Assembly: GCA_905182305.1 (NCBI GenBank)
Contig: CAJJBB010000003.1
Span: 124,001 to 188,000, forward strand
DNA length: 64,000 nt
DNA from: Flavobacteria bacterium MS024-2A
GTDB taxonomy: Bacteria > Bacteroidota > Bacteroidia > Flavobacteriales > Flavobacteriaceae
Reading direction: 5' to 3'
Shown: piece by piece, positions 1 through 12,200 of the stretch
Position numbering within the stretch: position 1 is the stretch's first letter
Layout: each line of letters begins with the position of its first letter
Program-made: the position numbers and the translations under genes
The notes under the pieces: model-generated
What the model was told of the DNA's origin: nothing
Database searches by the model: none
What the model saw: only the letters and a program-made list of their open reading frames with translations

Positions 1-1071
1 TTTGCTGTTTATTACTACAAAATAAGGTGTTTTCAAAGCCATCATTATGATTGTTGTTAAGATGGGTAATTAACAAATCGAATTGTTTATTAAATGCAGG
101 CTGAGGACTCTGCTTAATATGAATAAGCTCCTTAATACTTAGTTGATCCGTGCGTTCAAGTACAAGCACAGATTTATCTTTACTATCACGAATCCATTCT
201 TCTTTATTTACAAAAAGAATTTCTGGGGGGTATTGCGTGGTAGCTTGAAGAGTCGAAAAAGTTTCTATCGCTTTGTCGTATAAGGTTTGTAAACGATCTG
301 TAGTTTTATCAAAGTTGAAAAATATGAAACTACTTTGCGTTGGGAAAAAATCTAAAATTGTTTTTCGTTTATCTGTAAAGTCATTATTAGAGGTGTCAGG
401 TAATAATTCAATAGAGTCAAAAGATGAAATAGAGCGCTGAGTTTCCACGTCAAAACTACAAAGGCGCTCTACAGTATCATCAAAAAATTCAATTCTGTAA
501 GGATGCTGGTAAGCAAAAGAAAAAACATCTATGATTCCTCCACGAACAGCAAATTCTCCTGGACTCGTTACAAAATCAACGCGCTCAAAATTCATTTCAA
601 AAAGACTTTCATTAATAAAACTTAAAGAAAGAGTAGTATTTTTAATGACCTTAAAAGTTATCCGTTTCAATGTGTGTTGAGAAATTATTTTTTCAAAAAC
701 TGCTTGAGGATAGGTCACCACTATTCGTGGTTTTTTAGCGCACTTATTTTTTTTAATACTTCGGAACGAAGCAGCACATTAGCATTATCAGTTGTTTCTT
801 GTGCGTAAGGTTGTCGGTAACTTGCAGGAAAATAGAGCACGTCTTCTGGACTAAGTAAACGTTCAAAATCATTAAGATAATAGGCTGCTTGTTCTGCATT
901 ATCTAGCACTAAAAGTAGGGTGTGTTGTTGTTTTTGAAAGGCTGCAGCAATTCTAAAAGAAAAACCAGAACCTACAAAGCCTTTTATGTGGACACACTGC
1001 GTCTCAAAAAACGCTTTTTCTATTGCTTTTTGTGAGTCTAAAGTATCAAAAACGGCTAGAGTCGAGTTGAT
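1..1071 (-). CDS. mfd: Transcription-repair coupling factor Mfd, 5' part (runs off the left edge; one frame break)
   Basis: N-terminal part of Mfd, the ATP-dependent translocase that removes stalled RNA polymerase and recruits UvrA in transcription-coupled repair. The minus-strand translation reads IKGFVGSGFSFRIAAAF, then LDNAEQAAYYLNDFE, PASYRQPY and TDNANVLLR, then across a frame break TYPQAVFEK and SPGEFAVRGGIIDVFSF. These are the UvrB-homology motifs at the start of Bacteroidota Mfd proteins. The break lies at the T run 731-736: one more base there would join ISALKK to PRIVVTYP. No ATG, GTG or TTG in frame fits the start. The frame is open upstream to about 1125, and ATC at 1071 is only a placeholder. 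The helicase part lies beyond base 1. The gene is divergent from dnaE. Identity is solid; the start and the frame break are not. Confidence 0.88.
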
Positions 1072-1172
1072 TGTACTTTTTTTGGCGAAGGTACAAATTC
1101 GAATAATTAAATCGAATTTTATTTCGTTAATAACTCAGGGTAAAACCATTTTTTCTGTCAAGCGGAAATAAG

Positions 1173-1180
1173 TACATTCG
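1173..1180 (+). promoter_or_regulatory. Candidate -7 box upstream of dnaE
   Basis: The sequence TACATTCG differs at one informative position from the Bacteroidota -7 consensus TAnnTTTG and ends five bases before the dnaE ATG. If used, transcription would start at or next to the start codon. No clear -33 TTG is seen at the usual spacing, so this is tentative. Confidence 0.35.
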
Positions 1181-1185
1181 TTTTT

Positions 1186-4100
1186 ATGTATTTAATATTT
1201 GATACGGAAACGACTGGCTTACCCAAACGATGGAAAGCCCCACTTACGGACAGTGAAAACTGGCCACGCTGCATTCAAATTGCTTGGCAAATCCACGATA
1301 TTAAAGGTGTCTTGATTCGCCATGAAGATTATTTGATATCACCCGACGGTTTTACGATTCCCTTTGATTCGGAAAAAATACATGGCATTTCAACAGCATT
1401 AGCAGAGAATCAAGGAACTCCTTTAGCAGAGGTATTAAATAAATTTCATACTGCTTTAAACGAAGTGGAGTTTGTGGTTGGACATAATGTAAGTTTTGAC
1501 CGAAATATTATGGGGGCAGAATACCTCCGTTCAGGTCTTGAAGATGTTTTTGAGCAGAAAGCGGTAATTGATACTTGTACTGAAGAGACTGCACGGCTAT
1601 GCCAAATTCAAAGGTGGGCGGGGTGGAAAATTTAAGCTTCCCACGCTCTCAGAGCTATATTATTTTTTATTTCAAGAACGCTTTGAAGATGCACACAATG
1701 CTACAGCAGATGTTGAAGCAACTACAAGAGCTTTATTTGAACTATTACGTAAAGAATTCATTCACCCGAAGGCATTTGATAATCAAGACCTACAAACACA
1801 AGATTTAAAAGCACAACCTCCATTTAAATCGGCCGGTTTAAGCCATCAAAATCTTAAAAAAGCCTCAGAGCAGCTAACAAAAAAAGAAAGTCCTGCACAA
1901 ACTATTTCAATTTCACAGGCTGATAGCTCTGCACTGTCCGCCGCTCCTTTTGTTCATTTACACAACCACTCACAGTTTTCAGTTTTACAAGCAACTTCAA
2001 GAGTTAGTCAATTGGTTACTGCCACAGCAGAATATAAAATGCCTGCAGTTGCCCTAACGGATCATGCTAATTTAATGGGTGCTTTTCATTTTATAAAAGC
2101 TATAAATACTCATAATAAAGCTTTAGAGGAAGGAGAGCAAACTATTAAACCTATTGTTGGTTGTGAATTTTATGTTTGTGATGACCATACTGATAAATCA
2201 CGAAGAGATGATGGATACCAGATTGTCTTTTTAGCTAAAAATAAAAAGGGATATCATAACCTGGTAAAAATGACTTCTATAGCTTATGTTGACGGGTTTT
2301 ATTATGTGCCTAGAATTGACCGCAAGGTAGTACAGCAGTATAAGGAGGATCTAATAGTATTAACAGGAAATACCTACGGTGAAATAGCCTCTAAAATATT
2401 AAACTTAGGAGACCGACAAGCAGAAGAAGCTCTATTATGGTGGCACAAAGAGTTTAAAGATGATTTGTATGTAGAATTAATGCGTCACAACGAGGAAGGG
2501 GAGGATCGTGCCAACACTGTTTTGGTTCGTCTAGCCAATCAGTACAACCTTCCTTTAATTGCGACAAACAACACGTATTATACCAAAAAAGAAGAGGCAA
2601 ATGCTCATGATATTTTATTGTGTGTAAAAGAAGGTGAAAAGCAGGCTACACCTATTGGAAGAGGGCGAGGATTTCGTTATGGATTCCCTAATCAAGAGTA
2701 TTACTATAAGTCTCCCGATGAAATGAAGACACTCTTCAAAGATCTTCCAGAGGCCATTTTAAATATTGAAGCTTTAGTAGCTAAAATTGAATCTTTTGAT
2801 TTAGCTCGTGAGGTTTTGCTTCCTAAGTTTGAAATTCCAAAAACGTATCAAGTGCCAGATGACTCAGATGGTAAAAAAGGGGAAAACACCTACTTAAATC
2901 ATCTTACCTATCAAGGAGCAGAAAAAAGATATGGTACTTTAAGTGATGAAATAAAAGAACGTATTGATTTTGAGCTTGGAGTAATTGCTAAAACAGGCTA
3001 TCCAGGATATTTTTTAATTGTCCAAGATTTAATTGCAGCAGCGAGAGGTTTGGGGGTTTCTGTTGGTCCAGGAAGAGGTTCTGCAGCTGGTTCTGTAGTT
3101 GCCTACTGCCTAAAAATTACCAATATTGACCCAATTAAATATAATTTACTTTTTGAGCGATTCCTTAATCCTGATCGTGTTAGTATGCCTGACATTGACA
3201 TTGACTTTGACGATGAAGGAAGGAGCAAGGTAATGGACTATGTTATTGATAAATACGGGTCTAATCAAGTGGCTCAAATAATAACCTACGGAACAATGGC
3301 AGCTAAATCTTCTATTCGAGATACCGCCAGAGTACTGGACCTACCTCTGGGTGAAGCTGATCGAATCGCGAAGTTATTACCTAATATTAAACTTGGAAAA
3401 ATTTTATCATCTACTGATGCTGAGTTAAAAGAAAATCTTCGTAATGATGAAATTTTACGAGTTAATGAAATCAAAAATCTTGCAGAAGAAGACAGTCTCT
3501 CCGGAGAAACTATTCAACAAGCAAGAATCCTAGAGGGCTCTTTAAGAAATATAGGAACACATGCCTGTGGAGTTATTATTACTCCCGATGATATCACTCA
3601 GTTTGTGCCGGTTGCTACCGCTAAAGATTCTGATTTGTATGTCACTCAATTTGATAATTCCGTTGTAGAAGATGCCGGGTTATTGAAAATGGATTTTTTA
3701 GGATTAAAAACCTTAACGCTCATAAAGGATACTGTAAAATTAGTTAAGTATAAACACGATGTTGATCTTGATCCAGACGCTTTTCCTTTAGATGATGAAA
3801 AAACGTATGAACTTTTTCAAAGAGGAGATACCGTTGGTATTTTTCAATATGAATCTGCAGGAATGCAGAAGTATTTAAAAGATTTAAAGCCTACAGTTTT
3901 CGCAGATTTAATTGCGATGAATGCTTTGTATCGTCCAGGGCCCCTAGAGTACATTCCAAGTTTTGTTGATCGTAAAAATGGCAAAGAAGACATAAGTTAT
4001 GATTTGCCTATTATGGCAGAGTATTTGGAAGAAACTTATGGGATTACCGTATATCAAGAACAGGTAATGTTGTTGTCTCAAAAACTAGCAGGTTTTTCTA

Positions 4101-5506
4101 AAGGTGAAGCAGATGTACTTCGGAAGGCAATGGGGAAAAAGATATTTTCATTACTTCAAAAGCTAAAACCTCAATTTATTGATGGCGGAATAAATAATGG
4201 ACATCCACAAGAAGTATTAGAGAAAATATGGAAAGATTGGGAGGCTTTTGCTGCCTATGCGTTCAATAAATCACACTCTACATGTTATGCCTTAATAGGG
4301 TATCAAACGGCTTATTTAAAAGCACATTATCCAGCAGAATATATGGCCGCTGTTTTGTCAAATAACATGAATGACATTAAGCAAGTCACATTTTTTATGG
4401 AAGAATGTAGACGCATGGGACTTAATGTCCTTGGTCCTGACGTGAATGAGTCTTTTTATAAGTTTGCTGTTAATGATGACCAAGCCATTCGTTTTGGAAT
4501 GGGAGCTATTAAAGGAGTTGGAAAAGGAGCCGTAGAAACCATTATAGAGTACCGTAAAGAACAACGCTATACCTCGATATTTGATTTAGTAAAGCGAATA
4601 GATTTGAGGGCTGCGAATAAAAAAGCATTTGAAAATCTAGTCCTTGCGGGTGGTTTTGACTCTTTTTTAAATGTAAACCGTTCTCAATACCTTAACCCTG
4701 ACGGAGACGGGGTTACTTTTCTTGAAAAAGTATTAAGGTTTGGCGCAAAATATCAGGAAAATTTAAACTCATCTCAAACAAGCTTATTTAGTGAAGAAAC
4801 TACAAATACCTACCAAGATTTAACCATTCCAACTTGTGAGCCCTGGACAAATTTAACACGTTTAAAGAAAGAAAAAGAAGTAGTAGGAATTTATATTTCT
4901 TCACATCCTTTGGATGACTTTACTCATGAGATTGATCATTTTGTAAATATTACGCTAAATCAAATAGGAGACTTAAATGACTTTCTTAGAAAAGAACTCA
5001 ATATTGGAGGTATAGTAAACGACATTCAGCACTTGGAAAGTAGAAATGGAAAAGGATGGGCTCGTTTTGTGTTAGAAGATTTTACCGACCAATATGAATT
5101 TAGAATTTTTGGAGAAGATTATTTAAAGTACAGGCACTTTTTGGTAGTGAATCAATTTATTAGAATCCGGATAATGATTCGTGAAGGATGGACTAATAGA
5201 GAGACTGGAAAAGTAGGGGCTCCAAGAATGCAATATTTGCAATTTGAAATGCTTCAAAATACGGTAGAAAATAATGCTAAAAAATTAACCCTACAATTAG
5301 AAATATCTCAGCTTGAACAAGAAAAAATCAAACAACTTGAAGATGATTTAAGACTTTTTAAAGGAGACAATCAACTCATGTTTAATGTTTATGATTCAAA
5401 TAAAAAAGTAAAACTAGCTTTAAAAAGTAAAAAACAAAAGATTAAAATTACATCAGAATTACTCACCTTATTAGACAAGAACAACTGGCATTATAAGTTG
5501 AATTAG
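1186..5506 (+). CDS. dnaE: DNA polymerase III alpha subunit with fused N-terminal 3'-5' exonuclease (one frame break)
   Basis: Replicative polymerase. Residues 1 to about 185 form a DEDD exonuclease (FDTETTGLP, VVGHNVSFDRNI, AHNATADVEAT). A PHP domain follows (VHLHNHSQFSVL, ALTDHANLMGAF), then the polymerase core with GPGRGSAAGSVVAY and the catalytic acidic motif PDIDIDFDDEGR near base 3190, then helix-hairpin-helix and OB-fold regions. The exonuclease fusion is usual for flavobacterial DnaE, so the polypeptide (about 1,440 residues) is one gene. The reading frame breaks at 1601-1613: frame 1 ends with RLCQIQRW and stops at 1635, while the +1 frame continues GGRGGKFKLPTLSEL. Removing one base in the CAAATTCAAAGG stretch restores the expected sequence. 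ATG 1186 fits the exonuclease N terminus. The next gene is trxA, with its own promoter. Confidence 0.93.
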
Positions 5507-5578
5507 ATGGATTGATAAAACCCATTCTTTGATAAGTAAATTTGATTATATGAATTCATAGGATTCTTTTAAAAGAAG

Positions 5579-5586
5579 TACATTTG
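5579..5586 (+). promoter_or_regulatory. -7 box of the trxA promoter
   Basis: TACATTTG is a perfect match to the Bacteroidota -7 consensus TAnnTTTG. It lies 21 bases before the trxA ATG, leaving a short leader. A -33 TTG at the ideal spacing is not obvious. Confidence 0.6.
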
Positions 5587-5607
5587 CGGATATAAAATAA
5601 ATATAAA

Positions 5608-5925
5608 ATGGCATTAGAAATTACAGACGCAACTTTTGATGAAGTTGTACTTAAATCAGATAAGCCTGTTCTCGTTGATTTTTGGGCAGCATGGTGTGGT
5701 CCTTGCAGGATGGTAGGTCCAATTATTGAGGAGATTAGTAAGGATTATGACGGGAAAGCAGTCGTAGGTAAAGTGGACGTTGATGCAAATCAAGAATTTG
5801 CAGCAAAATACGGAGTTCGAAACATTCCAACTGTTTTGGTTTTTGATAAAGGAGAGCTCGTGGGAAGACACGTTGGCGTATCCCCGAAAACAACCTATGC
5901 AGAAGCTATTGACGCGGTTCTATAA
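5608..5925 (+). CDS. trxA: Thioredoxin
   Basis: A 105-residue cytoplasmic dithiol-disulfide oxidoreductase of normal thioredoxin length. It shows the active site WCGPC (in FWAAWCGPCRM, residues about 27-37), a buried Asp in LVDFW, the cis-Pro motif NIPTVLVF and the C-terminal glycine-containing strand GRHVGV. There is no signal peptide, so it is a cytosolic TrxA and not a membrane-anchored TlpA-like protein. ATG 5608 gives the canonical N terminus (MALEITDATFDEVV). It stands alone between dnaE and tRNA-Asp, and the upstream -7 box suggests its own transcript. No terminator was seen between it and the tRNA promoter. Confidence 0.97.
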   Translation: MALEITDATFDEVVLKSDKPVLVDFWAAWCGPCRMVGPIIEEISKDYDGKAVVGKVDVDANQEFAAKYGVRNIPTVLVFDKGELVGRHVGVSPKTTYAEAIDAVL

Positions 5926-5975
5926 AGCGGTAAGTCTATTTATATAAATCTTATTTGTTTTTGGCGCCGAATTGT

Positions 5976-6005
5976 TTGGCAAATTCAAAATCGAGCGTAT
6001 ATTTG
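5976..6005 (+). promoter_or_regulatory. Promoter of tRNA-Asp
   Basis: A -33 TTG (5976-5978) is separated by 19 bases from the perfect -7 box TATATTTG (5998-6005). This is the spacing expected for the Bacteroidota primary sigma factor. The predicted start site is just upstream of the tRNA 5' end at 6019. Confidence 0.75.
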
Positions 6006-6018
6006 CACACGCTAATTA

Positions 6019-6092
6019 GGTCTGGTAGTTCAGTTGGTTAGAATACATGCCTGTCACGCATGGGGTCGCGGGTTCGAGTCCCGTCCAGACCG
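6019..6092 (+). tRNA. tRNA-Asp (anticodon GTC)
   Basis: 74-nt cloverleaf. The acceptor stem GGTCTGG pairs with CCAGACC (6085-6091), with discriminator G at 6092. The D arm has AGTTGGTTAGA. The anticodon stem-loop CATGC-CTGTCAC-GCATG carries GTC, and the T arm is GCGGG-TTCGAGT-CCCGT. The 3' CCA is not encoded. The sequence closely fits bacterial tRNA-Asp. Confidence 0.97.
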
Positions 6093-6152
6093 CTTATTAA
6101 GAAGTTGTGTGTTGTTAGCTTGAGTTTAAACTCAATGTTTACAACCAGTGAG

Positions 6153-6185
6153 AAGCTTTCCATTCAATATGGAGGGCTTTTTTTT
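6153..6185 (+). terminator. Intrinsic terminator after tRNA-Asp
   Basis: An 11-bp stem (AAGCTTTCCAT with ATGGAGGGCTT, including two G-U pairs) with a 5-base loop is followed by a T run. It separates the tRNA transcript from the giant surface-protein gene. Confidence 0.8.
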
Positions 6186-6234
6186 AATTTCTGATTTCAA
6201 AAACTTCACGAGTTAATAAATAGTTAAATTTTCG

Positions 6235-6242
6235 TATATTTA
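6235..6242 (+). promoter_or_regulatory. Candidate -7 box upstream of the giant surface-protein gene
   Basis: TATATTTA matches TAnnTTTG except for the last base and lies 33 bases before the TTG start at 6276. The -33 region is weak. It is the best promoter candidate in the gap after the terminator at 6153-6185. Confidence 0.4.
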
Positions 6243-6275
6243 CAGCTATTAAATTTGCCTTAAATCATTCTACAA

Positions 6276-9200
6276 TTGTTTAAAAAGTATCTTTTTTCTT
6301 TTTCTAAAAAATTCACTTTGTTATTCTTCATAATAGCATTGGCTCCAAACAACGCACTATTTTCTCAAGAAAAAGGTAATTTTCAATATGATTATAGAGG
6401 TTCACAAAGTAACTTCATTATCAATTATGACCGGCGTCAATCTGAGACTAGATCAGAAAGAGTTAAAATTGCATTAGAGGTTAACAAAAGCAGTAGTTTA
6501 CTTGTTTCTGGTGACATTGAATTATATTTTGGTGAAGACCCTAATAATTTAACAAAACACGTCGTAGGATCGATCAGTCAAAATGAAGATTAACAACTTA
6601 AAAACCTTCTTTTTGGTGGCAAGAACGACTAACTCCAAACACAAATTATTATTTTAGGTGGTCGTTTAATTCTAATTCTAACATTTCTGGTGGTCAGGGT
6701 ATTGTAACGATCAGAACGGCTCAAGGCTTCTCAATTTTACCGGATCAATTATATGATATTCCTGAAACAAATATCAAGGAAGGCGATACACTCGGAAGAA
6801 TTAAATATGATGATTCTGACAGTAAATGGGCTAAAATTCAAACTTATTATAAAACTACAGTTGGTTTGAAGTCAGACGGCTCACTTTTAGTTTGGGGTAA
6901 CAATGCTTATTCACTAGTACCTGGTCAGCTTACCAAAATCAAACTGTTGTATATGATCCTGTTTTGGCGACCTCGGTTAGTATTACAATTAATATTGACA
7001 CTGATGGTGACGGTTATTTGGATAATGATGAAGATCCTTCTTATCAACGGATCTCCCCAGTCTGATAAAAATAATGCATCATCCAAACCAGCAGATTCTG
7101 ACACAAATAAATTCAGATCATCAGATCCTAATTATACTAGTACATGGTATTTTAATTGGGTAAATGGCTCTTACGATTCTTCTGGAAATTTAAGTAGAAC
7201 CCTGTGCCAATTAAATATTCGAACCTTCTTGAACTTCAACTTGGGATGGATCCAAACCAAAATGACATAGGAACTGGAGATTTATATAGTAGAATAAGAA
7301 CCTTTAGGGATGCTCCTAGAACATTGGCAATGATTTTTAAAGATTTTGCTTTAACCAAAACATCTGTATACGGAGTTCTAGCAAATGGAGATTTATGGCA
7401 TTGGGGGAATGCATCAGGCGGGAATGACCTCTACCACCAACAACTGATTTAAATGGAGATGATGTTGCGGGTGGTGAGATTTCAGATTCAATGATTGAAA
7501 AAAACAATCAGGACAATATTTTTTCAGCCTGGTATATAGGGTGTTTTAACAAAAAAAATTAAAACAATAAGTTCATCGGATAATTTTTTAACCCCCAAGT
7601 ATCCTAATCTTTACGGTAGGAACAGGAGAATATCATAGTTTTGCAATAGACAGTAATGGAGATTTATTTGTTTGGGGTAATAATAGTTATGGGCAATTAG
7701 GACTTAACGACCTAAATAATAGATTAGTCCCTACAAAAGTTTCAGACGGTATATTGGCTCTAGCTGAGGATGGTACACTTCATCAGCTTGCCATTGAATT
7801 ATATGAAAAAGTACCGACTTCTTCAAATGATACTGACAATGATGGTGTCGCGGACAGTTTAGATGCATATAAATATAATCCACAATTTCAATACGACTCA
7901 GACGAAGATGGTCTTCCAGACAAGGAAGAAATTAGAATTGGGACAGATCGTTTTAATGAAGATTCTGATAAAGATGAAAATGGTAATCTTAAGCCCGATG
8001 GTGTAACGGATGCAGACGATGCTTTCCCACTTGATCCAAGATATTCTAAGGACGAAGATGAAGATGGGGTACCCTATGTATTGGACTATAAAACCGTGAA
8101 TGGATCAAAAATTTTCACCGATGATAACTGGGATAGAGACGGTGATGAGATTCCAGATGGTGAAGATGCTCATCCTGACACTTATGGAGTAGATGATCGG
8201 GATTATGACGGCGATGGAATTTCAAATGTCGATGAATGGGAGAGACACTTGGATGCTTGGAATCGTGATACAGACCAAGATGGTGTCGATGATAATTTGG
8301 ATGAATTCCCACAATCCTACTTTTATCAAAATGACTCTGATAAAGATGGTCTACCTGATAAATTAGAGATAGAGAATGGGACTAATTACTTAAATCCACA
8401 AACAGACTGGGATAGTGATGGAGACGGTGTTAAAGACGGAATAGTTATATCAATGTTTGATGACTTTAGAAATCAAGCTGATGTATTATACAAAAATTGT
8501 ACAGGCGATAATTGGAGGCGATGTGATGGTTATCAATTTTTCTGGAGATTCTGGGACCTCAAATACGACTGTGATGGAAACGGAAGAATAACCAGAGAGG
8601 AATGGGAAAAAACAAGTCCTGATTGTTCAGCTCAAGCTCTTAGGGATGACTTCCCTCTCGATTCTAATAAAATAACAGATTCAGATAGAGACGGAATAGA
8701 CGATAGTTTAGATGATGATGATGATAATGACGGATATAAGGATGTCTTTGAAGAATTCAAAATAACAATAAACAACGTAGAATATAGTGTAGGGACAAAT
8801 CCTAAGTCTTGGTGGGATAGCCCCGAAAGAAACGGTAAAGATTCAGATTTTGATAGAGTTCCAGACCTTGTTGAAATTCATGGTTTAACTATTTCAAACA
8901 CATTAATATATCAAAAAGGTACAGATCCTTTCAACGTTAACTCTGATGATGACTGGGCTTGGGATGGCTGGGATGATTGGCCATTAGATTCAAATATTCA
9001 ACATGACCAAGATCGGGACAAGTTGGAAGACTGGGTTGAAAGTAGGTTAAATACTAATCCTCTTAGTAATGACACTGATGGTGATGGAGTTTTAGATGGG
9101 GAAGATTATTTTCCAACGAAAAACTGGAATACTGAACCAGGAAAATTTTCGGGAACAAAAGATACCGACAAGGATGGTTTATCGGATGAATACGAAAAGG

Positions 9201-12200
9201 AAAACAGTAATGTTTATGACTTCACAAAACCAGATACCGACGATGACGGTTACTGGGATTGTGAATGCGATGAAAATAAATTTGTGTATTTCACAAATTT
9301 TTATGGAGAATCTTATTGGACTGATAATTGGAGATGGTGTAATCAAGAAAAAGAAAATGAGTATTTAACTGCAACAGACACCAATACTCTTAGTGTGTCA
9401 AATAGGAATAAATTTATTACAGCTGGAATTAAAACAGTCAGAGAGATTTTAGATTTAAATACTGAAAAGATTATTGATATTACTGGTTTCACTGGAGATG
9501 ATAGATATAATGATGCATGGAGTTTAAGAAGAAAGTTAGAGATTTATTTATGGGGATCATGGTCTTTTGATATTCAAAGTAGTGAGTGGGTCAACACCAA
9601 CAGGATTAAAGAGGATAAATTTCCAAAAGATCCTAATGAACAAACCGATTTTGATAGCGATGGTATAGGAGATAATTCAGATACAGATATTGATGGAGAT
9701 GGATATCTTAACGATGTTGATGATTTAGATTTTGACCCTACAGAAAATCTTAATACAGATGCCCCAACAATAGCCAATGGGGGGTTAATGGATCATAATA
9801 ACAATGGTATATATGGAGAAGACGCTGATGGTGATGGATGGTTCGAAGAAATAGACACTTGGAACTTTGATTTTATTGGGAATAATAAGGATATGGACGA
9901 TGATGCAGACAAATATCTTGATGTTGATGAAATTGCTTCAGGGACAGATCCTCTTGATCCTACTTCATTTCCCGGCTCAGGATTTGGAGATCAAGATAAA
10001 GATGGACTTTCAGATGCTTATGAACTAAGCAACACAAATGCTGATGGAACTTCTAAACCTATAACAGATCCAAAAAACTGGGATTCAGACTTTGATGGAG
10101 TCAGTGACGGTTGGATACACCCTCATATATGTGGTACCTGGAACAGTAGTAATGCTAAAGTATTTATTGAAATACCAAATGCGTCTGCAACAGTAAATCC
10201 AGACACTTACTATATTGACTATTTCGGATATAATCAAGACGGGAGTACATAAAACAAAAGTTTCTTACACTGTCTCGACAAGCATCAATGGAACTCAATT
10301 TTTAAACCATTTCGCAACGGAATTAAACAATAGACAAATCACCTATAATACTTCCTCAACTGTTACAATTTCAGCTATAGTAAGTGACAACCTACTTATC
10401 ATTACTCAAAGTGAACCTGAAAGAAAATTTCACTTTAATGCATTTAACACTGTTATTGGTGCAAACAACACTATTTTCTTAGATAAGCATGACTATGATT
10501 CCCATGGGTGGAAATCAGATCTATATGTTCTCCCTGCAACTACTAGTAATAATATCAATCAAATGTGCGAGACCCATACTTTTAGATATGGGTTTGGCGG
10601 AGGTAAACAAGGTAATGACGCTGAGTTTGATTTACTGACGGATGCTTTCCCAAATAATTCCGATGAATTTTGGGATACTGATGGTGATGGTAAAGGAGAT
10701 AAATCAGATACTGATATTGACGGCGATGGAATTTTAAACTCTGTGGATCCAAAGCCCTATAATAGTTCCCAAAGTATTGATACAGATGGCGACAGCATTT
10801 TTGATAATATAGATCAAGATGATGATAATGATTGGAGACTAGATGTTGACGAAGTATTTAATGGTACAGATCCTCTTGATAGTAATTCTCAACCAAATCC
10901 TGATACTGATCAAGATGGTTTGTCAGATAGCTATGAACTAAGCACCACATATGCTGATGGAACAACTAAACTTCCATCAGATCCAAACGATTGGGATAGT
11001 GACAATGACGGAATAAGCGACGGGCCACTTCGAAAAGCCGTTGATTATACTCAAAATTGGAACATTCGAATAGATGTTCCAAAAGCTGATTTTTCAACAA
11101 TTGTTGGTGATAAGTATTTCATAACTTTAAATGGACATAATCAAAATTACGATGATAGGTTATTAGTAACATTTGATGGTCAAACCTCAAAAACAGGTAC
11201 TGAGCTGCTAAATTATTTTAAAACTGCACTAAATAATGTAGGTAGATTTCTTTATAATAACGGCACTGTAGAAACTTTTACAGCTTCAGTTTCTGGAACT
11301 AGATTAACTATAGCGGGAAATGATACATCAAAAAGCGTTCATGTAGAAGCATTTTTTGCAATTCCTGGAGCTAATAGTAAATTAGTTCTAGTAAACCATG
11401 GGTATAGACATTTTTATTGGAAGTCAGATGCTCTTCAACAAAAAGATGAAAATGCTGATTGGAGAGGATCAGATAAATTTGATGGAATAGGATATGGAGA
11501 TTCTTTATTTTTAATGGATGCCTTTCCTAATGATCCAACTGAATTTTGGGATACAGATGGCGATGGTATAGGGGATAATACTGATACAGATATTGATGGA
11601 GATGGTTACTTAAATGCAAACGATGAGTTACCTTTTGACGCTAGAGACCACTTAGATACTGATAAGGACGGTATTGCAGATAGTTTAGATGATAATAAAG
11701 ATGGCGATAATTTCCTTGATTTTGATGACCCTGACCCATTAGTTTATACTCCTGCAGATGGTGGTGCAGATGCTGATTTGGATGGTTTTTCAGATTATTA
11801 TGAAACAAACGTTCTTAAGACTGATCCAAACGACTGGGACACTGACAATGATGGTGTTTCTGATGGATGGAAAATGCCACAAATTGATTACAGCCAAAAT
11901 TGGAAATTTGTTATCACTACGGTTTCAGATGTATCTAAGCTAGTTGGCATAGGTCAAAAGTTTGAATTTAGAATTTGGGATCACAACAATTGGAATGGTG
12001 GGAAAGATTTAAATGTTTTTGTTAAAACTCAAATGACTGCTCAACAGGTTTTAAATAGTTTAAGAGATAAAATCAATAATTTGGGTAAAATTTCTACCAT
12101 CCAAAATGGCGATGAAACATTTTCAGCATCTGTAGATGGTAATAAATTAATAATTCAAGGTAATGACACGCAAAGAGATATAGGGATAGAGGGCTCAGAG

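Noticed and set aside
1601-1620. Programmed ribosomal frameshift joining exonuclease and polymerase parts of DnaE
   Set aside because: No slippery heptamer or downstream stimulatory structure was seen, and homologs are single continuous frames; a base error or mutation is simpler.
8115-8312. Minus-strand His/Leu/Pro-rich open frame opposite the TSP3 array (similar ones at 13640-13822 and 17959-18219)
   Set aside because: It is the antisense shadow of repeated Asp/Gly codons; there is no start context or family pattern, and the same compositional effect recurs across the array.
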